Source: Halomonas citrativorans (GTDB taxonomy: Bacteria; Pseudomonadota; Gammaproteobacteria; Pseudomonadales; Halomonadaceae). From it: a DNA stretch of 64,000 bases. The first letter of the stretch is position 1. Every line of letters begins with the position of its first letter. The notes beneath the pieces were generated by a model that was given only the letters and a program-made list of their open reading frames with translations, did no database searches and was not told the DNA's origin. The stretch is from positions 1 to 64,000 of the forward strand of contig NZ_FUKM01000061.1 in the NCBI RefSeq assembly GCF_900163645.1, given 5' to 3'. A program made the position numbers and the translations under genes. This document shows positions 1 through 8,496 of this stretch, piece after piece.

Positions 1-37
1 ATGCAGCTATTGCATGGGAAAACTTAGCAGATATCAC

Positions 38-55
38 TTTTCGTACAAAACCTAG
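38..55. mobile_element. Possible insertion-sequence end
   Basis: The 18-mer TTTTCGTACAAAACCTAG ends just before recognisable RND pump sequence begins (about base 57), and it recurs with one mismatch at 21200-21217. Read on the other strand both copies are CTAG followed by G(C/T)TTTGTACGAAAA, which looks like a 4-base target plus an inverted-repeat tip. IS5-family elements favour YTAR-type targets, so an IS5-like end is my inference. No transposase is visible; bases 1-37 could be inside the element, whose body would lie left of the window. Confidence 0.35.
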
Positions 56-56
56 A

Positions 57-722
57 GTGCTCTCTTCTGCGCAGGCGATGGAGGCTATCAACGCTCTGGC
101 GGCAGAAGTATTACCCCCAGGTATGGCGTTGGAATGGACCGACCTTAGCTACCAGCAATCCACTCAAGGCAACGCGGCGCTGGTGGTCTTCCCGCTATCG
201 ATTCTGCTGGTATTTTTGGTATTGGCGGCACTCTATGAAAGTTGGACGTTACCGTTGGCAGTCATCTTGATTGTGCCCATGTCGATGCTGTCGGCCCTGA
301 TTGGCGTTTGGTTTGGCGGTGGCGACAACAACATCTTCGTGCAGGTGGGGCTAGTGGTACTGATTGGCTTGGCATGCAAGAACGCGATTCTGATTGTGGA
401 GTTCGCCCGCGAACTTGAACTGCAAGGTAAGGGAGTGGTGGAGGCGGCTCTTGAAGCCTGCCGGCTACGTTTGCGGCCTATCATCATGACCTCAATCGCC
501 TTCACAGCAGCAGTCTTGCCTTCGGTGATTGCCACCGGTGCGGGTGCCGAGGTGCGGGCGGCGCTGGGTACTGCTGTATTTGCAGGCATGATCGGCGTCA
601 CCCTGTTTGGCTTGTTCCTGACTCCGGTGTTCTATGTGGCGCTGCGTAAACTGTCCGGCCCTCTGGTCAGTCATCGCAGCCCCACGCTGGACACCCCATC
701 TTACCCAGCCAGCTATTCTTGA
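57..722 (+). pseudogene. RND efflux pump permease, C-terminal fragment (MexF/AcrB type)
   Basis: Inner-membrane proton-driven drug exporter of the HAE1 RND family, of which only the last 220 or so residues of about 1,050 remain. Visible are the end of the porter domain (PPGMALEWTDLSYQQ), the transmembrane block with LAALYESWTLPLAVIL, and the conserved GLACKNAILIVEFARE and RPIIMTSIAF segments. The frame is open to the left edge of the window, but the codons before base 57 do not look like RND sequence, whereas similarity starts at LSSAQAMEAIN. The gene therefore appears cut by a mobile-element end rather than merely clipped by the window. A GTG at 57 could start a short product, but without the other subdomains it should not work as a pump. 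Confidence 0.75.
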
Positions 723-840
723 ATGGCAGCCAGAATAATAACCGGGTAGATCTTGGGGCGGACTAACGTATAGAAAAGAGCTAGAGAGACTGGACTGGAA
801 AGAAAGGCTCGCTCGTAACTGAACGGGCAAGCACAACGAG

Positions 841-2667
841 CTACTCCCGCTGTGCTTGCCTGCTTTCGTCAGATTGCATGAAAAGCTGCAGCCTGGCGTT
901 TTCAATCGTCGGCTGCAGGTGATAAAGGCAGTTGCCTTTCCGGTAGATATCGGCTGGCCCGGTAAGGCGTTCGAGATCATCCGTAGTCAGAGCCGTTTGG
1001 CACGTTGGGTCATCTTGCGGCTGAGTCGCGCCGAGTAGCATCAAATGGCCGAACAACAGCCAGTCGCCATTTCGTTCGCCATACGCCTTGCCCACCGCGC
1101 TATAAGGTTCATAAACCAGCCACTGGAAGGGCGTGCCGCTGCTTATCTGTAGGGTTTGGCAGGGTTCTGTCTGGCTTAAACAGGCGGAATTCTGCTCAAC
1201 CAACAGGTTCAGCAAGGGCTCTGGGAGAGTGGCGCCGTCAGGGCTTGCCCTGAACTGTTGGGCGACGTCATCCAGGTTCTGAGTATCCACCAGTGGTTCC
1301 TGGCTCCAGCGTTCGGTTTGTCTGAGCGAAAGTTCAATACGCCGAGCTAACTCAGGCTGCGATTGGGCAAATTTGCTCTCTACCAAGGCTTGCAAGGCCA
1401 GGATGCCCGGCTGGCCGAGTTGGTAGCGCAGGTAGTTAACATCAAACGCCTCGGCTGTTGTGCGGCCATCCAGTAGCCGCTTGATTTGCTGCTCGGCAAC
1501 CCAGTGGCGCATATCTGCCAGCGGCGTGTTAACCACGATCAACACAAGGGCCACCAGCAGGGCCAGGCCGACGTTGGCGCGCTGTAGGCTTGGAAGTGCT
1601 GCTTGGCGGCGCCACAGCAGAAGCAGGCTGTAGCTTACGGTAAATGCCGCTGTTAGCACTTGCAGCAGGGCAGCCCACAGCCTGTCCAGACTAAGGCCGT
1701 ATTGATCAATGCGCAGCCAGAGCGCCCAGGCGGCCAGCACGCTACCCACCGGCAGCAGCACAACGGCCAGCAGGATGATGCGGCGTAGCCAGGTGGGATA
1801 GGGTGGGGAATCGTGCTGCGGGCCATGTGCTTGATGAAATACCGCGTTGAAGAACAGCAGCAGGGTTAACATCAGCGCCATTAATATGGAGGAGGCTCTG
1901 CCTGTATCCCAGACGGGCTGCACGCCGGTAAAAAGGAGCATGGCAAAAAATAGCAGAATGATAAGCGCTACCAGCGGCAGTAACGCTTTGATAAGTGCCT
2001 CGCTCATCTGCCGCACGCTTTGAATCAGGCGAAAGCGGTTACGAATCATCACCACCGTTAAACCGATCACCAGCCAGGTGACGGGGTAAATAAACACGGG
2101 TTCACTGAAAAGCGTCTCAAAAAAGCTCACGCCAATAGCTGAAAACAGTGTTGCCCCCAGCAATAATAGGCCCCAAAACACGCCAATAAACAGCGTTAAT
2201 TGTGAAAGCGTCTGGGTGAATTCCCAGGAGTAATTCAGCAGCGGTGAATAGGCGGTAGGCCAGGTTCTGCTAGTGGCGCTACTCCGAAAAAAAAGTGCCA
2301 GGATGAAAAGCGCTACGCCAAGCGATATACAAAAGGCAAACGTGAACGGATGCCGTGCCCACGCTAGCGGTTCGGGCGTCTGCTCTACCCAGCCAAGGTG
2401 CCAGCCCAACCAAAACAACAGCGGGGCCAGCAATAGCGGGAGAAAATTGAGGCGATCACGTAGCCGCTCCATTCCGATTAGATAAAACGCGGGCAGGGCG
2501 ATTGCTACGGTATAAAGCGCCTTGAGCCAGCGCTGGTCAGCGGCCAGCCAGTGCTCATGCTCAATCGCCAGATGAAGGGCCAGCAGCGCAATCCCTTGTA
2601 CAACGGCCAGCAAAATCAAGCCCGCACGGGTGGGTTTGTCCAGCGTATTTGCGCGATTATCATCCAT
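841..2667 (-). CDS. DUF4153 domain-containing membrane protein
   Basis: A 608-residue polytopic inner-membrane protein. Roughly the first 390 residues are a run of about a dozen hydrophobic segments; the last 200 are soluble and predicted to lie outside the bilayer, with two Cys pairs. The pattern (NYSWEFTQTLSQL, then FFETLFSEPVFIYPVTWL) matches my memory of DUF4153 proteins, whose function is unknown. It stands alone, with the XRE regulator 210 bases upstream on the same strand. The start at 2667 is the only convincing ATG before the first membrane segment. The family call is fairly safe; no role can be assigned. Confidence 0.75.
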   Translation of the reverse strand: MDDNRANTLDKPTRAGLILLAVVQGIALLALHLAIEHEHWLAADQRWLKALYTVAIALPAFYLIGMERLRDRLNFLPLLLAPLLFWLGWHLGWVEQTPEPLAWARHPFTFAFCISLGVALFILALFFRSSATSRTWPTAYSPLLNYSWEFTQTLSQLTLFIGVFWGLLLLGATLFSAIGVSFFETLFSEPVFIYPVTWLVIGLTVVMIRNRFRLIQSVRQMSEALIKALLPLVALIILLFFAMLLFTGVQPVWDTGRASSILMALMLTLLLFFNAVFHQAHGPQHDSPPYPTWLRRIILLAVVLLPVGSVLAAWALWLRIDQYGLSLDRLWAALLQVLTAAFTVSYSLLLLWRRQAALPSLQRANVGLALLVALVLIVVNTPLADMRHWVAEQQIKRLLDGRTTAEAFDVNYLRYQLGQPGILALQALVESKFAQSQPELARRIELSLRQTERWSQEPLVDTQNLDDVAQQFRASPDGATLPEPLLNLLVEQNSACLSQTEPCQTLQISSGTPFQWLVYEPYSAVGKAYGERNGDWLLFGHLMLLGATQPQDDPTCQTALTTDDLERLTGPADIYRKGNCLYHLQPTIENARLQLFMQSDESRQAQRE

Positions 2668-2768
2668 GGCAGTTGTCCGCAGGTGAAGTTGTCGTAATAA
2701 AATTTACGTTGCTTTGAAAATAATCAGGGTAGAGTTGGATTAAATAACAACATCACCATGGCAGGGAA

Positions 2769-2834
2769 ATGGAAATGTATCGAATATTGCTGGTTCTTTG
2801 TATTTTTCTGCCAGGCTGCACGAAGCAGAAGTAA
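2769..2834 (+). CDS. Candidate tiny lipopeptide (21 aa)
   Basis: ATG at 2769, preceded by AGGGA at close spacing, opens a 21-residue frame (second ATG at 2775). The product is a short positive/hydrophobic leader followed by LPGC and a KQK tail, a textbook lipobox with only CTKQK left after cleavage. It sits antisense to nothing, between the DUF4153 gene and the XRE regulator. Entericidin-like and other very small lipoproteins exist, but this one is shorter than those. It may be chance; no promoter or terminator is clear. Confidence 0.3.
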   Translation: MEMYRILLVLCIFLPGCTKQK

Positions 2835-2878
2835 TGTGACGGTGAGATATTCTCTTTACGATGTGTGTTAGATAAGTT

Positions 2879-3685
2879 TTATGGCACAGGATCATTTGAT
2901 CTGTCGAAATAGACAATCATCCTCAAATGGCGGTGCTCATCAACGGTCAGCACCTCGTGGACATAGGTATGTTGCGTGCCATCTATATCAAGGAGGCTGC
3001 TGATCCCTCTATTATAGCCATCCATGTTTGAAGCCTCCCACCAGCGACGGAAATCAGGTGATAACCGGCTAAGCTCGTCGATCAGAGTTTGCATGATCGG
3101 GTCCTCAGGAGCGACAGCCAAGTCACAACGAAACTGCGCCAGCATACGCGATGCATCCTGTTCCCAGTCGGGGAGTCGCCGACGCAGATCTGGGGCGGTA
3201 AAGATCATTCTTAATAGATTGCGTTCAGGCGTTTCACGGGAGCTGAACTGAAGTAGCTCATCAGCTTGCGCATTCCAGCCAAGAACATCCCAGCGAAGGT
3301 TTACGACGTAGCTAGGGCGGGAGAGGTCATCCAACAGCGACTGGACGCGGGGAGAAATGCTCTGCTCTTGATACGCTTCTGCCGGTGGTGCGCGGCGGTG
3401 TGCCAGCAGAAAAAGGTGGCAGCACTCGGCATCATCCAGTTTCAGCGCATGGGCGATATTGAGCAGAAAGCGTTCGGAGACCTTAATATCACGGCCCTGC
3501 TCAAACCACGTGTACCAAGTCAGCCCTACTCCGGCAAGTGCTGCAACTTCTTCTCGCCTTAAACCCTGTGTACGCCTTCGTCCGTTGCTAGGAAGCCCAA
3601 CATCAGCGGGCGTCAATTTGCGACGATGCCGTAGCATGAACCCCGTAATATCGCTCTGTGTTCGCTCAAGCCTTTGATTAACCAT
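2879..3685 (-). CDS. XRE-family regulator with MmyB-like ligand domain
   Basis: A 268-residue DNA-binding protein. Residues ~10-80 form a helix-turn-helix (LRREEVAALAGVGLTWYTWFEQ), and residues ~105-260 match the MmyB-like ligand-binding domain common in this family, including RWDVLGWN and the closing VHEVLTVDEHRHLRMIVY region. It is transcribed divergently from a DHA2 multidrug transporter with starts 94 bases apart, so it most likely controls that transporter and itself. The perfect repeat ATTACC-TTT-GGTAAT directly before its start codon is a likely operator. The ligand is unknown. Confidence 0.85.
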   Translation of the reverse strand: MVNQRLERTQSDITGFMLRHRRKLTPADVGLPSNGRRRTQGLRREEVAALAGVGLTWYTWFEQGRDIKVSERFLLNIAHALKLDDAECCHLFLLAHRRAPPAEAYQEQSISPRVQSLLDDLSRPSYVVNLRWDVLGWNAQADELLQFSSRETPERNLLRMIFTAPDLRRRLPDWEQDASRMLAQFRCDLAVAPEDPIMQTLIDELSRLSPDFRRWWEASNMDGYNRGISSLLDIDGTQHTYVHEVLTVDEHRHLRMIVYFDRSNDPVP

Positions 3686-3688
3686 GCC

Positions 3689-3703
3689 ATTACCTTTGGT
3701 AAT
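3689..3703. promoter_or_regulatory. Operator-like inverted repeat in divergent promoter region
   Basis: ATTACC-TTT-GGTAAT is a perfect 6-3-6 inverted repeat four bases from the start codon of the XRE regulator and ~75 bases before the MFS gene start. Its position fits autoregulation and control of the divergent transporter. Binding by the XRE protein is inferred from location only. Confidence 0.45.
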
Positions 3704-3778
3704 AGGATAATTGGCTATATTGTAACCCTATATGTAGTATCTGAGAATGCCAGCTTCCATGAAGGAACAGGAGGCAGC

Positions 3779-5347
3779 ATGTCACTCAAAGTTGATGCTC
3801 ACATCCCTTTAAATACGGATGCAGGAACAGGCGGCCAGTCTAACAAGGCTGGCATGAAAGAGTGGGCGGGGCTTGCAGTATTGGCCCTACCCACCATTCT
3901 GCTAGGCCTCGACGTCACTATCCTCTACTTGGCGCTACCGGCATTAGCGTTAGAGTTACAGCCGAGCAACACCCAGGCACTGTGGATTATGGATGCCTAC
4001 GGCTTCATGATTGCCGGTTTTTTAATCACTATGGGCACGCTTGGGGACCAGATCGGCCGACGTCGGCTACTGATGATTGGGGCCTTCGCGTTTGCGGTTG
4101 CCTCTGTGTTTGCAGCCTTTGCGCCAAATACAGAGTGGCTAATTGTAGCCCGGGCAGCTTTGGGTATTGCTGGTGCGACCCTGATGCCTTCTACGCTGGC
4201 CTTATTAAGCAATATGTTTTTTGATCTGAGGCAGCGTGCATTGGCAATTGGGATATGGGCAACCATGTTTGCATTGGGTATGGCGTTGGGGCCAATGGTT
4301 GGAGGATTATTGTTAGCTTCCTTTTGGTGGGGAGCCGCTTTCCTGATTGCCGTGCCTATTGTCATCGTATTATTGTTAGCTGCCCCAATACTGCTGCCAG
4401 AGTACCGTAACCCGCGTGCAGGTCGCCTGGACCTTTTTAGTGTCCTATTGCTATTAATAGCAATTCTGCCAAGCATCTATAGCATAAAGGAATTTTCTAA
4501 AGCGGGTGTTACACCAACGGTGCTGATCACCCTTGCTGCTGGAATATTGGGAATATTGCTTTTTGTGCGTCGACAACAACACCTCTTCCACCCATTGCTT
4601 GATCTGAAATTGTTTGCCAGTAAGACCTTCACTGCCGCACTTATCATACTCCTGGTAGGACTGCTGGGCGTTGCTGGCATGATGCTCTTAGTCACTCAAT
4701 ATCTTCAGCTAGTGGCAGGTTACACACCGTTGATTGCCGGGCTTTGGATGGGCCCTCCGGCGCTGATGATGGTACTGGCTGGTATACTTGCCCCTCTGCT
4801 TGCACGTCGTATTCGACCAGCGTTTGTTATTGCTGTAGCTCTCATGCTCTCAAGCATCGGCTGCGGCTTGCTTGCGCAAGTCCATGCACACTCTGTTCAA
4901 GTAATTCTGGTCGTAATAGGTTTTTCGCTGGTTTACCTAGGGTTGGGTACCATTGCTGCACTTGGCACAGATTTGGTAGTAGGGGCAGCGCCGCGTGAAA
5001 AAGCAGGGTCTGCATCGGCGATGTCTGAGATGGTTCAAGAGTTAGGTGTGGCGCTAGGGGTGGCTCTTCTGGGCAGCTTGGCTACTCTGATGTATCGAGT
5101 GCAGATGACCCCAGTGATCCCAGAAGGAGTACCGCACGAAGTCTCCACTGCCCTTGGAGAGAGCTTATGGGCAACCATGGTTGTCGCTGACCGCGTCCCC
5201 GCCGAGCTACTTGATCAGGCACAGTTGGCATTTACTCACGGTATGAACATGGCCGCTATGGTGAGTGGTTTCGTTATCCTGGTGCTTGCGTTGATATCTG
5301 CCATTGCTTTACGGCATGTAAAAGTAGTAGGAGATGAGGGTGATTGA
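3779..5347 (+). CDS. MFS multidrug transporter, DHA2 family (SmvA/QacA-like)
   Basis: A 522-residue proton-coupled exporter with about 14 membrane helices. The loop between helices 2 and 3 reads LGDQIGRRRLLMIG, the MFS motif A, and the motif C region follows in the fifth helix (GMALGPMVGGLLL). Family members export quaternary ammonium compounds, dyes and biocides. An ATG further upstream at 3674 would overlap the regulator gene; I prefer 3779 because GGAGG lies just before it and the upstream residues are not family-like. Divergent from the XRE regulator, which probably represses it. Substrate is inferred only from the family. Confidence 0.88.
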   Translation: MSLKVDAHIPLNTDAGTGGQSNKAGMKEWAGLAVLALPTILLGLDVTILYLALPALALELQPSNTQALWIMDAYGFMIAGFLITMGTLGDQIGRRRLLMIGAFAFAVASVFAAFAPNTEWLIVARAALGIAGATLMPSTLALLSNMFFDLRQRALAIGIWATMFALGMALGPMVGGLLLASFWWGAAFLIAVPIVIVLLLAAPILLPEYRNPRAGRLDLFSVLLLLIAILPSIYSIKEFSKAGVTPTVLITLAAGILGILLFVRRQQHLFHPLLDLKLFASKTFTAALIILLVGLLGVAGMMLLVTQYLQLVAGYTPLIAGLWMGPPALMMVLAGILAPLLARRIRPAFVIAVALMLSSIGCGLLAQVHAHSVQVILVVIGFSLVYLGLGTIAALGTDLVVGAAPREKAGSASAMSEMVQELGVALGVALLGSLATLMYRVQMTPVIPEGVPHEVSTALGESLWATMVVADRVPAELLDQAQLAFTHGMNMAAMVSGFVILVLALISAIALRHVKVVGDEGD

Positions 5348-5674
5348 GTGGCCCGCACGGGGACGCCGATGGTGAGAAGAGGACAAGCTGCCCCAATTAC
5401 TGAACTGAACAATGACTATCGTTAATCCCTCTGAACTTTAATATGCGGCCCACGATGATTCATACACCTACTTTCTTTTTCCTGCTTGACGGCCTCTTTA
5501 TTGAATCCTTCACTGTCTCTTGATGGGGTCAAATGAATCCTTCATTAACGTGATGGCTTACTAGAAGCGCTCAGTGCTTTCTATCGCAGGTCGGGCGGTG
5601 TGGTTGGCGCTTGGCGTGATCAGAAATATCGCTTGAATGCCCAATAAACCCAGCATTTGGTCGAGGAGAATAAC
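5348..5674. other. Intergenic, nothing recognised
   Basis: 327 bases between the MFS gene and the katG remnant. Stop codons break every frame; an in-frame piece around 5550-5640 (LEALSAFYRRSGG) is not recognised. A plausible Shine-Dalgarno (GAGGAG) at the right end belongs to the former katG start. Confidence 0.5.
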
Positions 5675-6297
5675 GTGTCTGATCAAAAGCCTACACGCTA
5701 GGAGTGGGCGCACGTACCACGCCGCGCCTGCAAGATAACGAGCACTGGTGGCCTGACCAGTTCAACCTTAGCGTTTTGCATCAAAAACACCCCGATTTCA
5801 ACCTTTTGGAAGGCTTTCGCTATGGCGATGCATTTGCCTATCTCAGCGTTGATGAGTTAAGCGCTGACGTTGATGCGTTGATGACAGGCTGGTAGCCCGC
5901 TGACTGGGGCACTATGCCCGTTCTTTATTCGCATGTCGTGGCACGTTGCCGGGTGCTGATGGACGCGGAGGCGTTAGGCCAGCAGGAGAGCGTCAAGGAG
6001 GCTTCTGGTGCCAATATTTTGATGGTTCTGGGTGGAAATGTCGGGGTTGAGATGGCGGTGAAAGCAGCCGAGCATGAACTAACGGTGCCGTTCACGCCGG
6101 GGCGCACCGATGCCTCTCAGGATATGACCGAAATTGATACCCATGCCTGCCTTGAACCCAGGCATATCATAAGAGCGGTGAAGCTGAGTGGCCGGCCACT
6201 CGGGTTGACCTGGTCTACGGCTCTAACTCGCAACTGCGTGCCATTGCAGAGGAGTACGCTGCCAATGGCGGAACGCTATTCCGCCGTGCTTTCTTAA
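5675..6297 (+). pseudogene. katG: Catalase-peroxidase remnant
   Basis: A wrecked katG. GTG at 5675 behind GAGGAG gives MSDQKPTR and then a stop; shifted frames continue with the family N-terminus (HWWPDQFNLSVLHQ, about 5745-5785), LDALMT-type text, and PFFIRMSWH near 5925-5960, which holds the distal Trp-His of the haem pocket. Sequence then jumps to the C-terminal domain: NILMVLGGNVGVEMAVKAA, VPFTPGRTDASQ and, in another frame, [20 protein letters not shown]. Around 500 of ~720 residues are missing and at least three frame breaks are present, so no enzyme can be made. A monofunctional catalase gene at 44388 is intact. Confidence 0.85.
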
Positions 6298-6373
6298 CTG
6301 CCTCTGTTAACATTCGTGGCTTGTCGCCTGTCATATTAGAAGGGGCGTTTGAAATAACACCAGGAATTACTTG

Positions 6374-6595
6374 ATGAACCATCCGCAACCCAATAATCCG
6401 TTACATGGCTTAAGCCTTGAAAAGATTTTAACCCGCCTGGTTGAGCGTTACGGCTGGGACGGCTTGTACGCAGAGATCAACGTGAACTGCTTCCTCAATG
6501 ATCCTTCTATCAAGTCGTCGTTGAAATTCCTGCGTAAAACGCAGTGGGCACGGGATAAAGTAGAAGCGCTGTATATCAATACCTTTACGGATTAA
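6374..6595 (+). CDS. VF530 family DNA-binding protein (DUF2132)
   Basis: A 73-residue protein that matches the VF530 family: [21 protein letters not shown], then [22 protein letters not shown] and WAR.KVE.LY near the end. Members are small helical proteins related to the SAP/VF530 fold and thought to bind DNA; the cellular role is not established. ATG 6374 is chosen over the in-frame TTG three bases upstream; AGGAA lies 8-12 bases before it. It is a stand-alone gene. Confidence 0.85.
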   Translation: MNHPQPNNPLHGLSLEKILTRLVERYGWDGLYAEINVNCFLNDPSIKSSLKFLRKTQWARDKVEALYINTFTD

Positions 6596-6778
6596 CGCAG
6601 AAATAAGTGTAGTGGCGGCGTGGGCTATGAGGTTGACGTCCTTGCGCCGTTTATGCGGCCATTGAGAATAAAAAAATACATCGTAGCTTGTCGATTCTTC
6701 TCACTCTCGAACGACTAGTGATAGTTCGTTCATTCGATCACAGACCGTTTTGAAGTATCGGCTTTCGTGAGGAAATTG

Positions 6779-7426
6779 ATGATGATTACTATGTATGGAT
6801 TTGGAAAAGTAACGCCGCAAGTGGTGGGGATTACAAGGGATTTACGTGTGCTGTGGGCTCTAGAAGAGTGCGAGTTGCCTCATCAGGTTAATGGACTCGA
6901 TGATTTCGCTGGGGAACTACATAGCGCTGATTATTTGGCAATCAACCCCTTTGGCAAAGTGCCAGCCATTGACCATGATGGCGTGATAATTTTTGAGTCA
7001 GGGGCTATTGTTATTTACTTGGCGGAGCAATCAGGGAGGCTTTTGCCGACGAGTGAGTCAGAACGCGCTAAAGCCCTGCAATGGACGTTTGCTGCCCTGG
7101 ATACAGTGGAGCCACCGATGACGCAAATTGCCGTGATTGATTTATTTGAAGCGGATGCCGAGTGGGCAAAGCTGCGACGTCCGGCACTCGTGGAGATGGC
7201 TAAGAATTACCTCGCGGTGCTCGAAGACGTACTTATCAGCAAGCGCTATCTGCTTGGCGACCAGTTTACCTATCCAGACATTCTAATGGTTGCGGCGTTA
7301 AGTCAAATACAGCATACAAACCTTCTAGATGAGTTTCCTAATGTGACTTCCTATTTAACGCGCTGTCACGACCGACCAGCGTGGCATAAATGCCTTGATG
7401 CCTACAATCGGCGCTTGGCAGCGTGA
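6779..7426 (+). CDS. Glutathione S-transferase family protein
   Basis: A 215-residue cytosolic GST-like protein. The N-terminal thioredoxin-fold domain (residues ~1-85) has the cis-Pro and Glu-Ser of the glutathione site (NPFGKVPAIDHDG followed by FESGAIVIYLAE); the helical C-terminal domain carries the N-capping motif region FTYPDILMVAALSQ. It would conjugate or reduce substrates with glutathione; specificity cannot be read. ATG 6779 has GAGG just upstream; the GTG at 6767 contains that site and is unlikely. It stands near other oxidant-related genes (broken katG, DUF899). Confidence 0.85.
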   Translation: MMITMYGFGKVTPQVVGITRDLRVLWALEECELPHQVNGLDDFAGELHSADYLAINPFGKVPAIDHDGVIIFESGAIVIYLAEQSGRLLPTSESERAKALQWTFAALDTVEPPMTQIAVIDLFEADAEWAKLRRPALVEMAKNYLAVLEDVLISKRYLLGDQFTYPDILMVAALSQIQHTNLLDEFPNVTSYLTRCHDRPAWHKCLDAYNRRLAA

Positions 7427-7519
7427 GTGATCAGCATCACGCACGCCAGCACTTTGGCGAAGCTTATCAGTGTTGGTGCGGATCGACGTTAGACATGGAA
7501 TACACCGGAGAGAAAGATC

Positions 7520-8209
7520 ATGGCTATAACTAAACAACCATTGCCGAGTGTCGTATCTTTGGAAGAGTGGGAATTAGCGCTGGATCAGTTTCTTGTAAAA
7601 GAGAAAGCGCTAACCCGCGCGCGTGACGCACTGAGTGCTGAGCGTAGGAAATTACCTGTAGTGAAGGTGGCTAAGCATTATACGTTTCAGGGCGAAAACG
7701 GCCCGGTGTCTCTGCTCGATCTGTTTGAAGGGCGCCGTCAACTCATTGTGTATCATTTTATGTACGCACCTGACTGGAAAGCGGGGTGTGGCGGATGCTC
7801 GTGGGTCGCCGATGCCATGACTCACCCGGCTCACCTGCATGCTCGCGATACCTCGCTAGTGATGGTGTCACGCGCCCCATTGGAAAAACTCGAGCAGTAT
7901 CGATCTCGTATGGGATGGGCTTATCCTATTCCATGGTACTCGTCTTATGAGAGCGACTTTAACTATGATGTTGGCGTAACGACTGCGGAAGGTGAAAAGC
8001 ACGGCGCCAGTGTATTTATTCGTGACGGCAACACCATATATCGCAGCTATTTTACAGGGGCGCGAGGCGTCGAATATCTCGGCAGTCTCTGGACCTATTT
8101 AGACTTGACCCCGTTTGGCCGTCAGGAAACCTGGGAAGATTCTCCAGAAGGCTGGCCACAAACTGAGCCGTATGGCTGGAATCGCCGCCACGACGAGTAT
8201 GGCGTATAA
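7520..8209 (+). CDS. DUF899 family thioredoxin-like protein
   Basis: A 229-residue soluble protein of the DUF899 family. Diagnostic stretches are LTRARDALSAERRKLP, LDLFEGRRQLIVYHFMYAP, a Cys-Gly-Gly-Cys (CGGCSW) where a thioredoxin active site would lie, and RHDEYGV at the end. The fold resembles thioredoxin/peroxiredoxin; the reaction is unknown. GGAGAG precedes the ATG. It follows the GST gene by about 90 bases on the same strand, so they could be co-transcribed. Confidence 0.85.
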   Translation: MAITKQPLPSVVSLEEWELALDQFLVKEKALTRARDALSAERRKLPVVKVAKHYTFQGENGPVSLLDLFEGRRQLIVYHFMYAPDWKAGCGGCSWVADAMTHPAHLHARDTSLVMVSRAPLEKLEQYRSRMGWAYPIPWYSSYESDFNYDVGVTTAEGEKHGASVFIRDGNTIYRSYFTGARGVEYLGSLWTYLDLTPFGRQETWEDSPEGWPQTEPYGWNRRHDEYGV

Positions 8210-8262
8210 GACTCATTATAGCGGCAACTTTTCTGTTTTGGCTTCGCCTACTCGGTATTACT

Positions 8263-8394
8263 TCACACCAGCTCCCGCTTATCGCGCCGTGCCGCACGAA
8301 TGTCGTTTAGCGTGGCTAGGCCGATAACGCCCAGTACGGCGAGTGAGATTAGCGGCCAGATCAATACATATAACGCCAATATAAAAGTTTGCAT
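8263..8394 (-). CDS. Transporter small subunit (43 aa)
   Basis: A short frame starting at 8394, preceded by AGGAAAG. The product has one membrane helix (LALYVLIWPLISLAVLGVIG) and a charged cytoplasmic tail (DIRAARRDKRELV). I recognise it as the kind of 'putative transporter small subunit' that accompanies sodium:solute symporters in Halomonas-like bacteria. It lies about 100 bases downstream of the symporter gene on the same strand, which supports the pairing. It may stabilise or modulate the symporter; that is inference. Confidence 0.7.
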   Translation of the reverse strand: MQTFILALYVLIWPLISLAVLGVIGLATLNDIRAARRDKRELV

Positions 8395-8496
8395 GTGCTT
8401 TCCTGGTGTCTGGCTGATGCGCTATGGCGCACCAGCGGATGAAGTGATTTCGACTTATTACACAGGGCTTATTACCCAGCCCTTATCACATAGCGC

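Noticed and set aside
492-980. 162-codon minus-strand frame
   Set aside because: Runs antisense to the RND fragment into the end of the DUF4153 gene; typical shadow.
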